The position numbers and the translations under genes were made by a program. The notes beneath the pieces are model-generated. The model did no database searches, had not been told where the DNA came from, and saw only the letters and a program-made list of their open reading frames with translations. A DNA stretch of 64,000 bases from positions 1,164,001-1,228,000 of the forward strand of contig NZ_CP102589.1 in assembly GCF_032818155.1 (NCBI RefSeq), given 5' to 3'. Position 1 is the first letter of the stretch. Each line of letters starts with the position of its first letter. Origin of the DNA: Niallia taxi (GTDB lineage: Bacteria > Bacillota > Bacilli > Bacillales > Cytobacillaceae). This document shows positions 8,987-18,020 of this stretch, piece after piece.

Positions 8987-9994
8987 ATGGGTGAGTACAA
9001 AAATATTTTTGCTAACAAGGATGTAAAAAGATTTTTTATTCTTGTTTTGTTTGCAGCCGTTCTTTATGCAGTAAGCAGCATGATTAATTTAATTTTATTT
9101 ACATTCATCTTTGCTTTTTTGATGGATCGGATTGTGCAAGTATTCTCCAAAAGACTTCCGATTAAGCGGAGCATCATTGTCATCGCCTTATATATTATTG
9201 TTATAGGAGCGCTTGTTTATGGAATTTCTGCTTACTTGCCTGTCTTTATTTATGAGATACAACAATTAGTGCGTAATATTATCCGTTTTTATATGAGGCC
9301 GAATGATAATCCGGTTATCAGTTATATAATGGATACAATTAGCCGATATCAGGTATTCAGCTATTTAGAGCAAGGCTTTTCCTTCGTACTTGGTTATTTT
9401 AAAAACATAGGAAAGCTTGGTCTGCAGGTCTTTTTGGCAATTATTTTAAGCCTTTTCTACCTATTAGAAAAGGACCGGCTTAAGAATTTCTCTCATAGGT
9501 TCAGTGAAAGTAAGATTGCCCCGCTCTATTTAGAATTGCAATACTTTGGACGGAAGTTTGCGGGCACTTTCGGTAAGGTAATTGAGGCACAGTTTATCAT
9601 TGCTTTAGTAAACTGCGGCTTAACGACAATCTCTTTATACTTTTTAGGTTTTCCACAGCTATTTGGAATTGCGATGATGATTTTTCTTTTAGGCTTGATT
9701 CCTGTTGCAGGTGTCATCATTTCGTTGATTCCATTATGTATCATTGCTTTTTCAATTGGTGGTATTGCGAAGGTAGTTACAGTCATCATTATCGTTATGG
9801 TAGTGCATGCTATCGAGGCGTATATACTTAATCCGAAGCTTATGTCATCTAAAACAGACTTGCCAGTATTCTTTACATTTATTGTGTTGATTTTCTCAGA
9901 GCATTTTTTTGGTGTATGGGGACTGATTGTCGGAATTCCAATTTTTATTTTCCTATTGGATATTTTAGAGGTAGGGGATAAAAAGCAAAAGTAA
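8987..9994 (+). CDS. AI-2E family transporter (UPF0118/PerM-like)
   Basis: A 335-residue polytopic membrane protein of the AI-2 exporter/PerM family. Two or three helices lie at the N-terminus (KRFFILVLFAAVLYAV, IIVIALYIIVIGALVYG), then a central hydrophilic stretch, then the conserved C-terminal block with LPVFFTFIVLIFSEHFFGVWGLIVGIPIF, which matches the family's G-x-x-G-xx-GxPxF ending. Some members export autoinducer-2 and others act as sodium/proton antiporters, so the substrate is open. I use the ATG at 8987, with TCAGGAG ten bases upstream, instead of the upstream TTG at 8927, which would add 20 residues not seen in the family. Single gene; a weak hairpin follows. Confidence 0.85.
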   Translation: MGEYKNIFANKDVKRFFILVLFAAVLYAVSSMINLILFTFIFAFLMDRIVQVFSKRLPIKRSIIVIALYIIVIGALVYGISAYLPVFIYEIQQLVRNIIRFYMRPNDNPVISYIMDTISRYQVFSYLEQGFSFVLGYFKNIGKLGLQVFLAIILSLFYLLEKDRLKNFSHRFSESKIAPLYLELQYFGRKFAGTFGKVIEAQFIIALVNCGLTTISLYFLGFPQLFGIAMMIFLLGLIPVAGVIISLIPLCIIAFSIGGIAKVVTVIIIVMVVHAIEAYILNPKLMSSKTDLPVFFTFIVLIFSEHFFGVWGLIVGIPIFIFLLDILEVGDKKQK

Positions 9995-10000
9995 GAAAAG

Positions 10001-10029
10001 GACAGGTGTGATTTTTGCACTTGTTTTTT
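10001..10029 (+). terminator. Weak terminator after AI-2E family gene
   Basis: CAGGTG and CACTTG form a short imperfect stem with a loop of about nine bases, followed by nine T. It overlaps the 3' end of the oppositely coded Spo0E-like gene. Confidence 0.5.
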
Positions 10030-10030
10030 T

Positions 10031-10219
10031 TTATTTGTTCATACCTGTCATCTTTCGCTGGTACGCGACAAGATATGAATCAAGTATCTGGCTGATCCTA
10101 ATTGTATTGGGACTTGAGAATCCCTCATTTGATGCTGTTTTTACCAATTCGCTTCTTAAATGGTCTATCATTCGCAGCAATTCCTTGATATCTTCGTTTT
10201 CCCTTGAAAGGTTTGGCAT
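10031..10219 (-). CDS. Spo0E-like aspartyl-phosphate phosphatase
   Basis: A 62-residue all-helical protein. The C-terminal helix contains SQILDSYL at residues 43-50, matching the SQxLD signature of Spo0E-family phosphatases, and the N-terminal helix IKELLRMIDHLRSELV fits the two-helix hairpin fold. Family members dephosphorylate Spo0A~P and delay sporulation; the paralogue-specific role here is unknown. AAGGAG lies ten bases before the ATG on the minus strand. The gene sits alone between convergent neighbours. A longer plus-strand frame over the same bases is a shadow. Confidence 0.88.
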   Translation of the reverse strand: MPNLSRENEDIKELLRMIDHLRSELVKTASNEGFSSPNTIRISQILDSYLVAYQRKMTGMNK

Positions 10220-10360
10220 TTTGGCAGGCTCCTTGGATTTGAACTTACTTTTTGCATGTTACCAAAATAAGGGGGAAATAAAAAGTATTTTTCTGCCTGT
10301 ATGTCGTGAAATGAAGGAAATTAGTTCTTTTATACTGATTAGAGGTATTTGTTCAAAAAA

Positions 10361-10384
10361 AAAGAAAGCTTAATAGCTTTCTTT
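10361..10384. terminator. Terminator downstream of uppP
   Basis: AAGAAAGCT and AGCTTTCTT form a 9-bp stem with a four-base loop, flanked by A-tract and T-tract. On the minus strand it directly follows the uppP stop; the A-rich left flank gives the U-tract there. Confidence 0.8.
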
Positions 10385-11221
10385 TTAAAAGAATACAATA
10401 ATGATAATAACTGCAACTACTATACGATAAATGGCGAATGGCACCAATTTAATTCTGTTTATTAATTGCAGGAAGAACTTGATTGAAATCAGTGCAAATA
10501 TAAAAGCAGCGATAAAGCCTGCGATAAAAAACGGCAAGGCATCTGTAGTAATGTATTCCCAGTTTTTCAATAATGATAAGAAGCTTGCTCCTGCCATGAT
10601 TGGCACTGCCATAATGAAGGTAAAGTCAGCTGCAGCACGATGGCTTAATCCCAGCAGCACTCCGCCTGAAATCGTTGAGCCAGAACGGGAAAAACCAGGC
10701 CATAATGCGATACATTGGAACAGGCCAATTAAAAAGGCTTGTTTATTAGTAATTTGGTCGACTGTTTCAACAGTCGGCTTTTTTCTTTTTTGGGTGAAAT
10801 CTGCGATTATCATTAAGATTGCTCCAGCAATAAGTGCATAAACGACTGTCTCAATTCCAAAAAGCTTTGAATCAATATAATCTTCGAAAAGAAAACCAAG
10901 AATAGCTGCAGGTAATAAACCAATAATAACCTGTACAAGGCTTAATTTTGGTCCAACAATTTTCTTACCGTTAATATCCTTTTTAAGGCCTAGCAAATTC
11001 ATAAAACGGTCCCAGAAAAGAATAACAACAGCCAAGATTGAACCTAATTGGATGACAACCTTAAAGGTATTGGCTACCGCAGGGTTAAACAATTCCTCTG
11101 ATTTAAGCAGCAAATCATCCACGATAATCATATGGCCAGTGGAGGAAACAGGCGCAAATTCTGTAAGCCCTTCTACAATCCCCAAGATGATGGCAACTAC
11201 TATTTCCCATAAAACGTCCAA
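10385..11221 (-). CDS. uppP: Undecaprenyl-diphosphate phosphatase (UppP/BacA)
   Basis: Membrane phosphatase that recycles C55-PP to C55-P, the lipid carrier for peptidoglycan and teichoic acid synthesis; overexpression is known to give bacitracin resistance. The two family signatures are present: GIVEGLTEFAPVSSTGHMII near the N-terminus (catalytic Glu and PVSSTGH) and GFSRSGSTISGGVLLGLS near residues 167-184 with the catalytic arginine/serine. Eight hydrophobic segments fit the fold. I choose the TTG at 11221, with TAGGAG eight bases upstream, over the GTG at 11230, which nearly abuts the ribosome site; the protein is then 278 residues, normal for the family. Monocistronic with its own terminator. 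Confidence 0.95.
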   Translation of the reverse strand: MDVLWEIVVAIILGIVEGLTEFAPVSSTGHMIIVDDLLLKSEELFNPAVANTFKVVIQLGSILAVVILFWDRFMNLLGLKKDINGKKIVGPKLSLVQVIIGLLPAAILGFLFEDYIDSKLFGIETVVYALIAGAILMIIADFTQKRKKPTVETVDQITNKQAFLIGLFQCIALWPGFSRSGSTISGGVLLGLSHRAAADFTFIMAVPIMAGASFLSLLKNWEYITTDALPFFIAGFIAAFIFALISIKFFLQLINRIKLVPFAIYRIVVAVIIIIVFF

Positions 11222-11469
11222 ACTATCCACTCCTAATGCTATATATGTATTTTAGTTTCTTTGGTTTCGTGTGCATGTCCTAAACTATCATAACAAATTT
11301 ACCAGAAAAGAAACACTCCCATTTATTTGGGTAGCTATCCCTTTTTTTATAGGATTTAGGAACTATTGTAACGCACCAATATAATGACGAGAAAAAACCT
11401 AAAAGGGTTTCACTTTAACTCCTTTTTACAATAAAATAAGAAGATATGAACAGATTAGAGGTAATGATG

Positions 11470-12456
11470 ATGACATTGGAACATCAAGGCGCAATATCTG
11501 TCGGAGATGCATTTATAGACTATCTATCGATTGATGAGAATAACGATAAATATGATAAACGGCTTGGAGGAGCATCTGTGAATGCAGCTGTACATTTAAG
11601 CAGGTATAAAATGGAAAGCTATTATGTCACAAAGCTAGGATACGGCCAAGACAGTCAGTTTGTGAAAGAAGAATTAAAGAAGGAGTCTGTTAAGCTTGAT
11701 TATAGTGTACATACGCAAGCAAAAAAGCTTCCTTGTGTTTATATCCATTTAGATCGAAATGGCGACAGGACTTTTCATGCATACGTGAATGAAACACCTG
11801 ATGATGTGCTTACCATCGAGGATATCCAAAAGGATGCTTTTGTGAACAGGCAGCTGTTTTACTTTGGATCAGGAACCTTGTTTCATGAAAAAGCTAGGGA
11901 GGCAACTGTCAAAGCTCTAAAAGCAGCTGAAAAACACGGTTCTTTCATTAGCTTTGATGCGAATATCCGTTTGAAAAGATGGGAAAGTGAAGAGGATTGC
12001 AGAAGCACGATTATGTCTTTGTTGCTTAATGCTGATATTATCAAGCTTTCTGAAGAAGAGCTACTTTTCTTAATGGAAGAAACCAGTCTTGAAGCTGCGC
12101 TTGAAAAGGCAACCAAAATTCCCGTTCCCCTTATTTATGTGACAGTAGGCAAAGAAGGAGCATATGTTATTTTTCAAGGACAAATAGAATTTATTAGAGG
12201 CAAAGTAGTAGACGCAATCGACACAACAGGCGCCGGTGACGCTTATATGGCTGCAGTCCTGTATTGTATCCATACGTATGGCTTTCCTGCAACCGTTAAA
12301 GAAGCAGTTGGTTATGGTTATAACGGGAATATAATGGGGGCATTAGTTGCAACAAAAGCAGGTTCACTTCCTGATATCGGCAACTATTGTCATATTGTAG
12401 ACGAGTTATTTATAAAGCCAGACAAAATGAAAACAGTGAAATCCAGCTTTAAATAA
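11470..12456 (+). CDS. PfkB-family carbohydrate kinase (fructokinase-like)
   Basis: ATP-dependent sugar kinase of the ribokinase/PfkB fold, about 328 residues. The N-terminal signature KRLGGASVNAAVHLSRY holds the sugar-binding glycines, FISFDANIRLKRW is the mid-domain strand, and DTTGAGDAYMAAVL near residue 250 carries the anion hole and catalytic aspartate. It likely phosphorylates fructose or a related ketose/nucleoside; the sequence does not decide. Start: three consecutive ATG codons at 11464, 11467 and 11470 follow TTAGAGG; the third has the best spacing (eight bases). The next gene is a 2-hydroxyacid dehydrogenase after a terminator, so there is no clear pathway link. Confidence 0.88.
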   Translation: MTLEHQGAISVGDAFIDYLSIDENNDKYDKRLGGASVNAAVHLSRYKMESYYVTKLGYGQDSQFVKEELKKESVKLDYSVHTQAKKLPCVYIHLDRNGDRTFHAYVNETPDDVLTIEDIQKDAFVNRQLFYFGSGTLFHEKAREATVKALKAAEKHGSFISFDANIRLKRWESEEDCRSTIMSLLLNADIIKLSEEELLFLMEETSLEAALEKATKIPVPLIYVTVGKEGAYVIFQGQIEFIRGKVVDAIDTTGAGDAYMAAVLYCIHTYGFPATVKEAVGYGYNGNIMGALVATKAGSLPDIGNYCHIVDELFIKPDKMKTVKSSFK

Positions 12457-12468
12457 AGCTGGATTTTT
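12439..12468 (+). terminator. Terminator overlapping the PfkB kinase stop codon
   Basis: AAATCCAGCTTT and AAAGCTGGATTT form a 12-bp stem, with the TAA stop within the loop region, followed by a T-run. Confidence 0.88.
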
Positions 12469-12570
12469 CTTATGTGACGTTTTATATCATCGAATGTTAA
12501 ATATACTGGATTATTAGTCAGAAAATTCAGTATAATAAAGGTGGCATAGATTTAATTGGAGGGGATAAAG

Positions 12571-13518
12571 TTGACGAACATTTTATTATCTTTAAGTGAT
12601 GGCTTTATAGAGGAAAAAAGAAAGCTGGAAAAGGAATTAATAAATCTTGGGGCAACAGTCAAAAGTATTACGACAAAGAAGGAGAGCATATCTGGTTATC
12701 TTCATGATGCCGAAATAATTGTGACAGGTGTGGAAAATATGGATAGAAAGACGATTGAAGCTGCACCAAATCTTAAATATATTTCTAAATTCGGTACTGG
12801 GATTGATAATATTGATATAGATGCAGCAGCAGAAAGCGGCATTATTGTGACGAATACTCCTGGTCAAAATGCATCGTCTGTTGCAGATTTGACCATTGGC
12901 TTAATGTTGTCCATTGCCAGAAATTTACCCAATTCCAATGACCTTGTTAAAAACGGAGGATGGAAGCTTCATATAGGTAATGAAATAGAAGGAAAGCGGC
13001 TAGGAATTATTGGATTTGGAGAAATTGGGAAAAAAGTAGCGAAGAGGGCGACTGATTTTGATATGGATATTGTCGCATTTGCAAATTATAAGGATGAAGC
13101 GGAAGCACAAAGGCTAGGGGTGCAATTTTTCAGTCTTGAAGAGCTGTTAAGCACAGCGGACTATATTGTGATTAGCACAAATCTCAAAAAAGCAACCTAC
13201 CATTTGATAAACGAAGAACGGCTTGCTTTAATGAAGAATTCTGCGTATTTAATCAATATTTCAAGAGGAGATTTAATAGATGAAAAGGCACTTATCCGCA
13301 GTTTAAAAGCGGAGCAGATCAAAGGAGCAGCATTAGATGTGTTTAGCAGTGAGCCTCCAGACCTAGAATTGGCTCAGCTTAACAATGTTGTCTGCACTAG
13401 TCATATCGGCGGAGCAACAGAGGAATGCTCGAAAAGAATCGGGAATGCTATTTTGCATAACATTAGAAATTACTTACAAAGTGAGGAATTACAACATATA
13501 GTTACAAAAAATGACTAA
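12571..13518 (+). CDS. D-isomer-specific 2-hydroxyacid dehydrogenase
   Basis: NAD-dependent dehydrogenase of the SerA/phosphoglycerate dehydrogenase-like family, 315 residues and without the C-terminal ACT domain of SerA. The NAD motif LGIIGFGEIGKKVAKR begins near residue 143, the catalytic arginine lies in INISRGDLID near 228, the glutamate in DVFSSEPP near 260, and the histidine in TSHIGGATEE near 279. It reduces a 2-keto acid or oxidises its D-2-hydroxy acid; the substrate is not evident. Start: TTG at 12571 with GGAGGGG seven bases upstream, chosen over an in-frame TTG at 12556 that overlaps the ribosome site. No clear terminator follows before the chemoreceptor gene. Confidence 0.9.
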   Translation: MTNILLSLSDGFIEEKRKLEKELINLGATVKSITTKKESISGYLHDAEIIVTGVENMDRKTIEAAPNLKYISKFGTGIDNIDIDAAAESGIIVTNTPGQNASSVADLTIGLMLSIARNLPNSNDLVKNGGWKLHIGNEIEGKRLGIIGFGEIGKKVAKRATDFDMDIVAFANYKDEAEAQRLGVQFFSLEELLSTADYIVISTNLKKATYHLINEERLALMKNSAYLINISRGDLIDEKALIRSLKAEQIKGAALDVFSSEPPDLELAQLNNVVCTSHIGGATEECSKRIGNAILHNIRNYLQSEELQHIVTKND

Positions 13519-13634
13519 AATGAATATTTTTTATAGATAATTTATTCAGAAAAATTTATTTTTTTGCTATAATGAAACTAGGTATTTTGATTTATAAGAA
13601 TATTTTTATAAATAGACCAAAAGGAGTAGTTTTA

Positions 13635-15713
13635 ATGAAAAGCAAAATAAGTAAATTTTTCAAAAGGAAAGAAGGTGGAAGTAAAAAAGCAGATCCTAAG
13701 AGAAAATGGACGATGAAGGCTAAAAAAGTACAACCAAATAGAAAGAAAAAGAAGTTTATTTCTATTCGAAAAAAACTTATATTATCCTTCCTTACTATTC
13801 TTCTGATTCCAAGCTTAATCATTTCCGTCGTGTCTTATATGATAGCAAAAGAAAAAATTGAGCAAAACTTGATTATCTCCTCACATGAAAGTGTCAAGTT
13901 TATCCACAATGAGATTGCTACCATAACAACAAAAAAAGAGCAGGATGCTACTTTCTTGGCAAATGCAATCAGTGGATCGATGCTTAATGGTGATAGGGAT
14001 GAAATAAGAAGAATATTCACCCAGTACTTAGGGCAAAACCAAGATGTTCTTAATGTTTATTACGTGAGGGAAGACGGCGAAGTATACAGAAACGCAAACC
14101 AAGAAGTGCCTGCTGGGATGGATGCCTTAAATCAAAGCTGGTATAAGGAAGCCCTTGATTCATATGGAAATGTCGTAATGCTTCAGCCGCGAGAGGATGA
14201 GCAGACTAGAAATTCTATTGTTACATTTTCAAAGGTTACATATGACAAAAAAGGCGTTATTGCCATTGATTTGAAGATTAGTTCATTAACAGATATGGTT
14301 AGAGGCTCAAAGATTGGCGAACAGGGTTATATGATTCTTCTTGATGCCCAAGGAAACTATATCTATAAGCCTAACTCAAAAGCTAATTCAAAATCGGATG
14401 ACAACGCCAAATGGATCCAGGATTTATATAAAGATAATTCAGGAGAAGTAGCTTATACCCAGGATGGAGAGGAAAAGCTTGCTATCTATGAGTCTGATTC
14501 GAAAACAGGCTGGAAAATAGCTGGAATCATGAATCAATCTGAAATTAGCAATGCATCTTCTACTATATTTTCCACGACAGGCATTGTGCTGATTGCTGCA
14601 CTTGTTATTGGCGGAGCACTTATCTTCTATATTATTCGCTCGATAATTATGCCATTAAGACTATTAGCTAAGAGTGCTGAACGGATTTCGGATGGTGATT
14701 TGACAGAGGATATTACAATGGAAGCAAGTGATGAGATTGGTTTGCTTGCAAAGAGCTTTGCTAGTATGCAGCATACTTTACGCGAGGTTGTGACAAATCT
14801 AACCAATTCTATGGAGCAGATAACAGCTTCATCTGAACAGTTAGTAGCAAGTGCCGGACAAACGACAGCTGCTTCTAATCAGGTAACAACATCTGTTCAG
14901 CAAATTGCTAATGATGCTGAAAACATAACAACAAGTATTGGTCAAACGTCTACTTCCATTGAGGATGTGCTTCAGGGAGTGATTAAAATAGCAGATAAGT
15001 CGACAGCTGTTGCTGCCCTTTCGAAGGATACACATCATTTGGCAGAAGAAGGCGGAGCTTTTGTAGAGAAGAACTTAAAGCAAATGAAGTTTATCCATCA
15101 TTCTATTAGTCAATCAAATGAGGTCATTGGAGCATTAAACAACCGTTCTAAGGAAATAGGCAAAATCATTCAAGTAATTGGGTCTATTGCAGATCAAACT
15201 AATTTGCTGGCATTGAATGCTGCGATAGAATCAGCAAGAGCTGGAGAGCATGGCAAAGGATTTTCTGTTGTAGCAAATGAGGTGCGTAAGCTTGCCGAAC
15301 AATCCCAAGAATCTGCAAAGCTTATCTCGTCTCTGATTGCAGACATCCAAAAAGATACAGATCAATCTGTCGTGATAATGGGCGAGGTATCCAAAAATGC
15401 GGAAGAAGGGCTATCTATTTCAGAAGCAACCTCAGATAAGTTTGCCCAAATTATTAATAGCACTAGTGACATGGGCCCGCAGATGGAGGATGTATCAGGG
15501 GCTGCACAGCAAATGTCTGCAGGCTTACAAGAGGTATCTTCAGCTGCCAGTGATATTGCCACAATTGCTGTCGGCAATGCGGCAGGTGCAGAAGAGGTGG
15601 CAGCAGCTTCAGAAGAGCAGCTTGCCAGCATGGAAGAAATTAATGCTTCAGCAAAAGCATTAACCTTAATGGCCGAAGAACTGCTTGTGATTGTGAATAA
15701 ATTTAAAGTGTAA
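13635..15713 (+). CDS. Methyl-accepting chemotaxis protein with dCache-type sensor
   Basis: A 692-residue transmembrane chemoreceptor. Order: a strongly basic cytoplasmic N-terminus of about 47 residues (rich in Lys/Arg, e.g. QPNRKKKKF), TM1 near 48-69, an extracellular sensor of about 240 residues resembling dCache ([47 protein letters not shown]), TM2 near 316-338, HAMP, then the methylation helices and the conserved hairpin tip [20 protein letters not shown]. It signals to CheA/CheW to bias flagellar rotation; the ligand is unknown, probably a small amine or acid as in related Bacillus receptors. Start: ATG with AAGGAG upstream. TGCTATAAT at about 13563-13571 looks like an extended -10 promoter. 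A long polybasic leader before TM1 is unusual for the family. Confidence 0.93.
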   Translation: MKSKISKFFKRKEGGSKKADPKRKWTMKAKKVQPNRKKKKFISIRKKLILSFLTILLIPSLIISVVSYMIAKEKIEQNLIISSHESVKFIHNEIATITTKKEQDATFLANAISGSMLNGDRDEIRRIFTQYLGQNQDVLNVYYVREDGEVYRNANQEVPAGMDALNQSWYKEALDSYGNVVMLQPREDEQTRNSIVTFSKVTYDKKGVIAIDLKISSLTDMVRGSKIGEQGYMILLDAQGNYIYKPNSKANSKSDDNAKWIQDLYKDNSGEVAYTQDGEEKLAIYESDSKTGWKIAGIMNQSEISNASSTIFSTTGIVLIAALVIGGALIFYIIRSIIMPLRLLAKSAERISDGDLTEDITMEASDEIGLLAKSFASMQHTLREVVTNLTNSMEQITASSEQLVASAGQTTAASNQVTTSVQQIANDAENITTSIGQTSTSIEDVLQGVIKIADKSTAVAALSKDTHHLAEEGGAFVEKNLKQMKFIHHSISQSNEVIGALNNRSKEIGKIIQVIGSIADQTNLLALNAAIESARAGEHGKGFSVVANEVRKLAEQSQESAKLISSLIADIQKDTDQSVVIMGEVSKNAEEGLSISEATSDKFAQIINSTSDMGPQMEDVSGAAQQMSAGLQEVSSAASDIATIAVGNAAGAEEVAAASEEQLASMEEINASAKALTLMAEELLVIVNKFKV

Positions 15714-15720
15714 AACAAGC

Positions 15721-15750
15721 AACCCGCCTAACCGGCGGGTTATTTTTTTG
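15721..15750 (+). terminator. Terminator after chemoreceptor gene
   Basis: AACCCGCC and GGCGGGTT form an 8-bp GC-rich stem with a five-base loop, followed by a run of T. The T-run runs into the -35 box of the next promoter. Confidence 0.92.
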
Positions 15751-15797
15751 ACAAACGAAAATATTCTTCCATATAATTAGGTAGCCTACCTAATTAT
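15748..15797 (+). promoter_or_regulatory. Promoter with perfect palindromic MarR operator
   Basis: TTGACA (15748-15753) and TATAAT (15772-15777) are 18 bases apart. A perfect 25-base palindrome with 12-base arms, ATAATTAGGTAG then CTACCTAATTAT around one central C, spans 15773-15797 and overlaps the -10 box. This is a textbook position for repression of the marR-ABC operon by its own regulator. Confidence 0.85.
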
Positions 15798-15813
15798 TAA
15801 AGGAGGGAATAGT

Positions 15814-16260
15814 TTGGAAGAGCTGCCACATAGATTGCTGCATGCAATCAGACAATTTCAAAAGTTAAGCCATACAGGTCATACAATGCATGGATTAAAA
15901 CGAAGCGAAATTATGATGCTTATGGCCATAAAAAAAGGGAATCAAGGGAAGGAAAAGCATATTACCGTAACCGATTTAAGTACCGCCTTAAAGATTACTT
16001 CACCATCTGTCACACAAGTTATCAATGTATTAGAAAATACCGGCTATGTTGAAAGGGTTAATGATCAACAGGACAGGCGAATTATGAGAATTGTATTAAC
16101 AGATAAAGGAAACGATATTACTGCGCAGATTTATCAAAAGGTGGAAGAAAAGTATAGTAATTTAGTTGATTTCTTAGGGGAAGAGAAAAGCAACAGTCTA
16201 ATTGAATTATTAGATGAGGTTTACAGTTTCTTTTCAAAGGAAGCAAACAAAAAAGAGTAA
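15814..16260 (+). CDS. MarR-family regulator of the downstream ABC exporter
   Basis: A 148-residue winged-helix protein. TVTDLSTALKITSPSVTQVINVLENTGYVERVNDQQDRRIMRIVLTDKG holds the recognition helix and the DxRR wing. The TTG start is fixed by AGGAGGG seven bases upstream. It is the first gene of an operon with two ABC half-transporters, 35 bases ahead of the first. The perfect palindrome over its promoter is the likely binding site, so the protein would act as an autorepressor released by an exported compound. A similar regulator-exporter arrangement occurs with multidrug ABC pairs in Firmicutes. Confidence 0.92.
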   Translation: MEELPHRLLHAIRQFQKLSHTGHTMHGLKRSEIMMLMAIKKGNQGKEKHITVTDLSTALKITSPSVTQVINVLENTGYVERVNDQQDRRIMRIVLTDKGNDITAQIYQKVEEKYSNLVDFLGEEKSNSLIELLDEVYSFFSKEANKKE

Positions 16261-16295
16261 ATTTATCTAGCGAAGAATAAACTGGAGGATAATTG

Positions 16296-18020
16296 ATGAA
16301 GAAGCTGCTGCTAGGATTAAAACCATATAAGATAGGGGTTGCCATCATATTGTTTTTGACGTTGTTCCGTGTTTTGGCGGAACTGTATTTGCCGACACTC
16401 ATGGCAGATATAGTCGATTACGGAATCGTCCAGAATGATATTCAATACATGCTTGAGATAGGCGGATGGATGATTGGTGTCGCAGCGTTTGGGACAATAT
16501 GTGCTTGCATTTCAAGCTTCTATTCCTCAAAGGTAGGATCATCTTTTGCAAAAGACTTAAGACAAAAGATGTTTTACAAAGTAGAAAGCTTTGGCGTAGA
16601 GGAGGCAAATCGAGTTGGCATTTCCTCTTTAATTAACAGAACAACGAATGACATCAACCAAGTACAGCAAGTGACGATGATGATATTAAGAATGGTCGTG
16701 CTTGCACCGATGATGTGCATTGGTGGAATTGTCATGGCTGTATCAAAAAATGCGAAATTATCCTTAATATTTGTAGTTGCCATTCCAGTGCTTGCACTAA
16801 TTATTTATCTTGTCATTAAAAAAGGTATTCCTTTGTTTAAGGTAATGCAAGGAAAGCTTGATAACTTGAATGGAGTACTTCGAGAGAATTTAACTGGTGT
16901 TCGTGTTATCCGCTCCTTCAATAAGGAAGAATTTGAAAAGGAGCGTTTTCTTCGAGCGAACGAGGATTTGACTTCCACAGCATTAAGGGTAAACAAAATA
17001 ATGGCAGTTACGATGCCGATTATGATGATTGTTCTTAACCTATCGACTGTCGCTATCATTTGGTTTGGCGGCATTCAAGTGGACCAAGGCAATATGCAAG
17101 TTGGCGATATTATGGCATTTGTACAATATGGAATGCAAATAATGTTTTCCCTTATGATGGTCAGCATGATTTTTGTGATGATGCCAAGAGCATCCGCTTC
17201 AGCAGACCGTATTAATGAGATACTCGATATTTCACCAACAATGACGGACAAGGTGTCTGACGATGAAATGCTTAAAAAAGGGGAAATTGAGTTCCGCAAT
17301 GTAAGCTTTTCTTATCCTTTAGCAGAAAAGCCGGTGCTCGAAGGACTCTCGTTTCGCTTGCAGCCTGGAAAAACAACGGCAATCATTGGCGGGACAGGTT
17401 CAGGAAAATCTACTGTTCTCCATTTAATAACAAGATTTTATGATGTTAATAATGGTGAAATCCTTGTTGATGGAAAAAACATAACAGAATATGCTCAAAG
17501 TGGTCTTCGTCATGCGATTGGCTATGTACCACAAAAAGCAGTTTTGTTTTCAGGTACTATTGCAGATAACATCCGTTATGGGAAGGAAGATGCTACAGAG
17601 AGTGAGATTCTTGAGGCATTAGAAACATCCCAATCGAAGGAATTCGTCGATCAGCTTGAATTGGGGATTGAATCGCAAATCTCACAAGGTGGTACAAATT
17701 TGTCTGGAGGGCAAAAGCAACGTTTGTCCATCGCAAGAGCTCTTGTAAGAAAGCCGCGAATTTACTTGTTTGATGATAGTTTTTCCGCACTTGATTATCG
17801 AACAGATGCAAATTTACGGAAAGCATTAAAAGAAGACATTACGGATGCCAATGTCATTATCGTTGCCCAAAGAGTCAGCACTATTAAAGATGCAGATACA
17901 ATAATCGTGTTGGATGAAGGGCAAATTGCGGGCATTGGTACACATGAGCAATTGCTCATCAGTTGCAGCGTATACCAAGAAATTGTGAAGTCACAGGGCG
18001 TTGTGGAGGAGACAGTATGA
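16296..18020 (+). CDS. Heterodimeric ABC exporter, subunit with degenerate ATP site (YfiB-like)
   Basis: A 574-residue half-transporter: six transmembrane helices (about residues 15-305), then a nucleotide-binding domain. Walker A is IIGGTGSGKST, the signature is NLSGGQKQR, and Walker B is YLFDDSFSALD, with Asp in place of the catalytic Glu. That substitution marks this subunit as the degenerate-site partner of a heterodimeric exporter such as YfiBC, BmrCD or LmrCD. It overlaps the partner gene by four bases (ATGA). The start is the ATG at 16296 with GGAGG eight bases upstream. The probable role is export of drugs, lipids or peptides across the cytoplasmic membrane; the substrate cannot be inferred. 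Confidence 0.93.
   Translation: MKKLLLGLKPYKIGVAIILFLTLFRVLAELYLPTLMADIVDYGIVQNDIQYMLEIGGWMIGVAAFGTICACISSFYSSKVGSSFAKDLRQKMFYKVESFGVEEANRVGISSLINRTTNDINQVQQVTMMILRMVVLAPMMCIGGIVMAVSKNAKLSLIFVVAIPVLALIIYLVIKKGIPLFKVMQGKLDNLNGVLRENLTGVRVIRSFNKEEFEKERFLRANEDLTSTALRVNKIMAVTMPIMMIVLNLSTVAIIWFGGIQVDQGNMQVGDIMAFVQYGMQIMFSLMMVSMIFVMMPRASASADRINEILDISPTMTDKVSDDEMLKKGEIEFRNVSFSYPLAEKPVLEGLSFRLQPGKTTAIIGGTGSGKSTVLHLITRFYDVNNGEILVDGKNITEYAQSGLRHAIGYVPQKAVLFSGTIADNIRYGKEDATESEILEALETSQSKEFVDQLELGIESQISQGGTNLSGGQKQRLSIARALVRKPRIYLFDDSFSALDYRTDANLRKALKEDITDANVIIVAQRVSTIKDADTIIVLDEGQIAGIGTHEQLLISCSVYQEIVKSQGVVEETV

Noticed and set aside
10008..10373. 121-residue plus-strand frame
   Set aside because: Antisense to the Spo0E-like gene, which has the SQxLD motif and a ribosome site. 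The plus-strand frame also runs into the uppP terminator and has no start signal.
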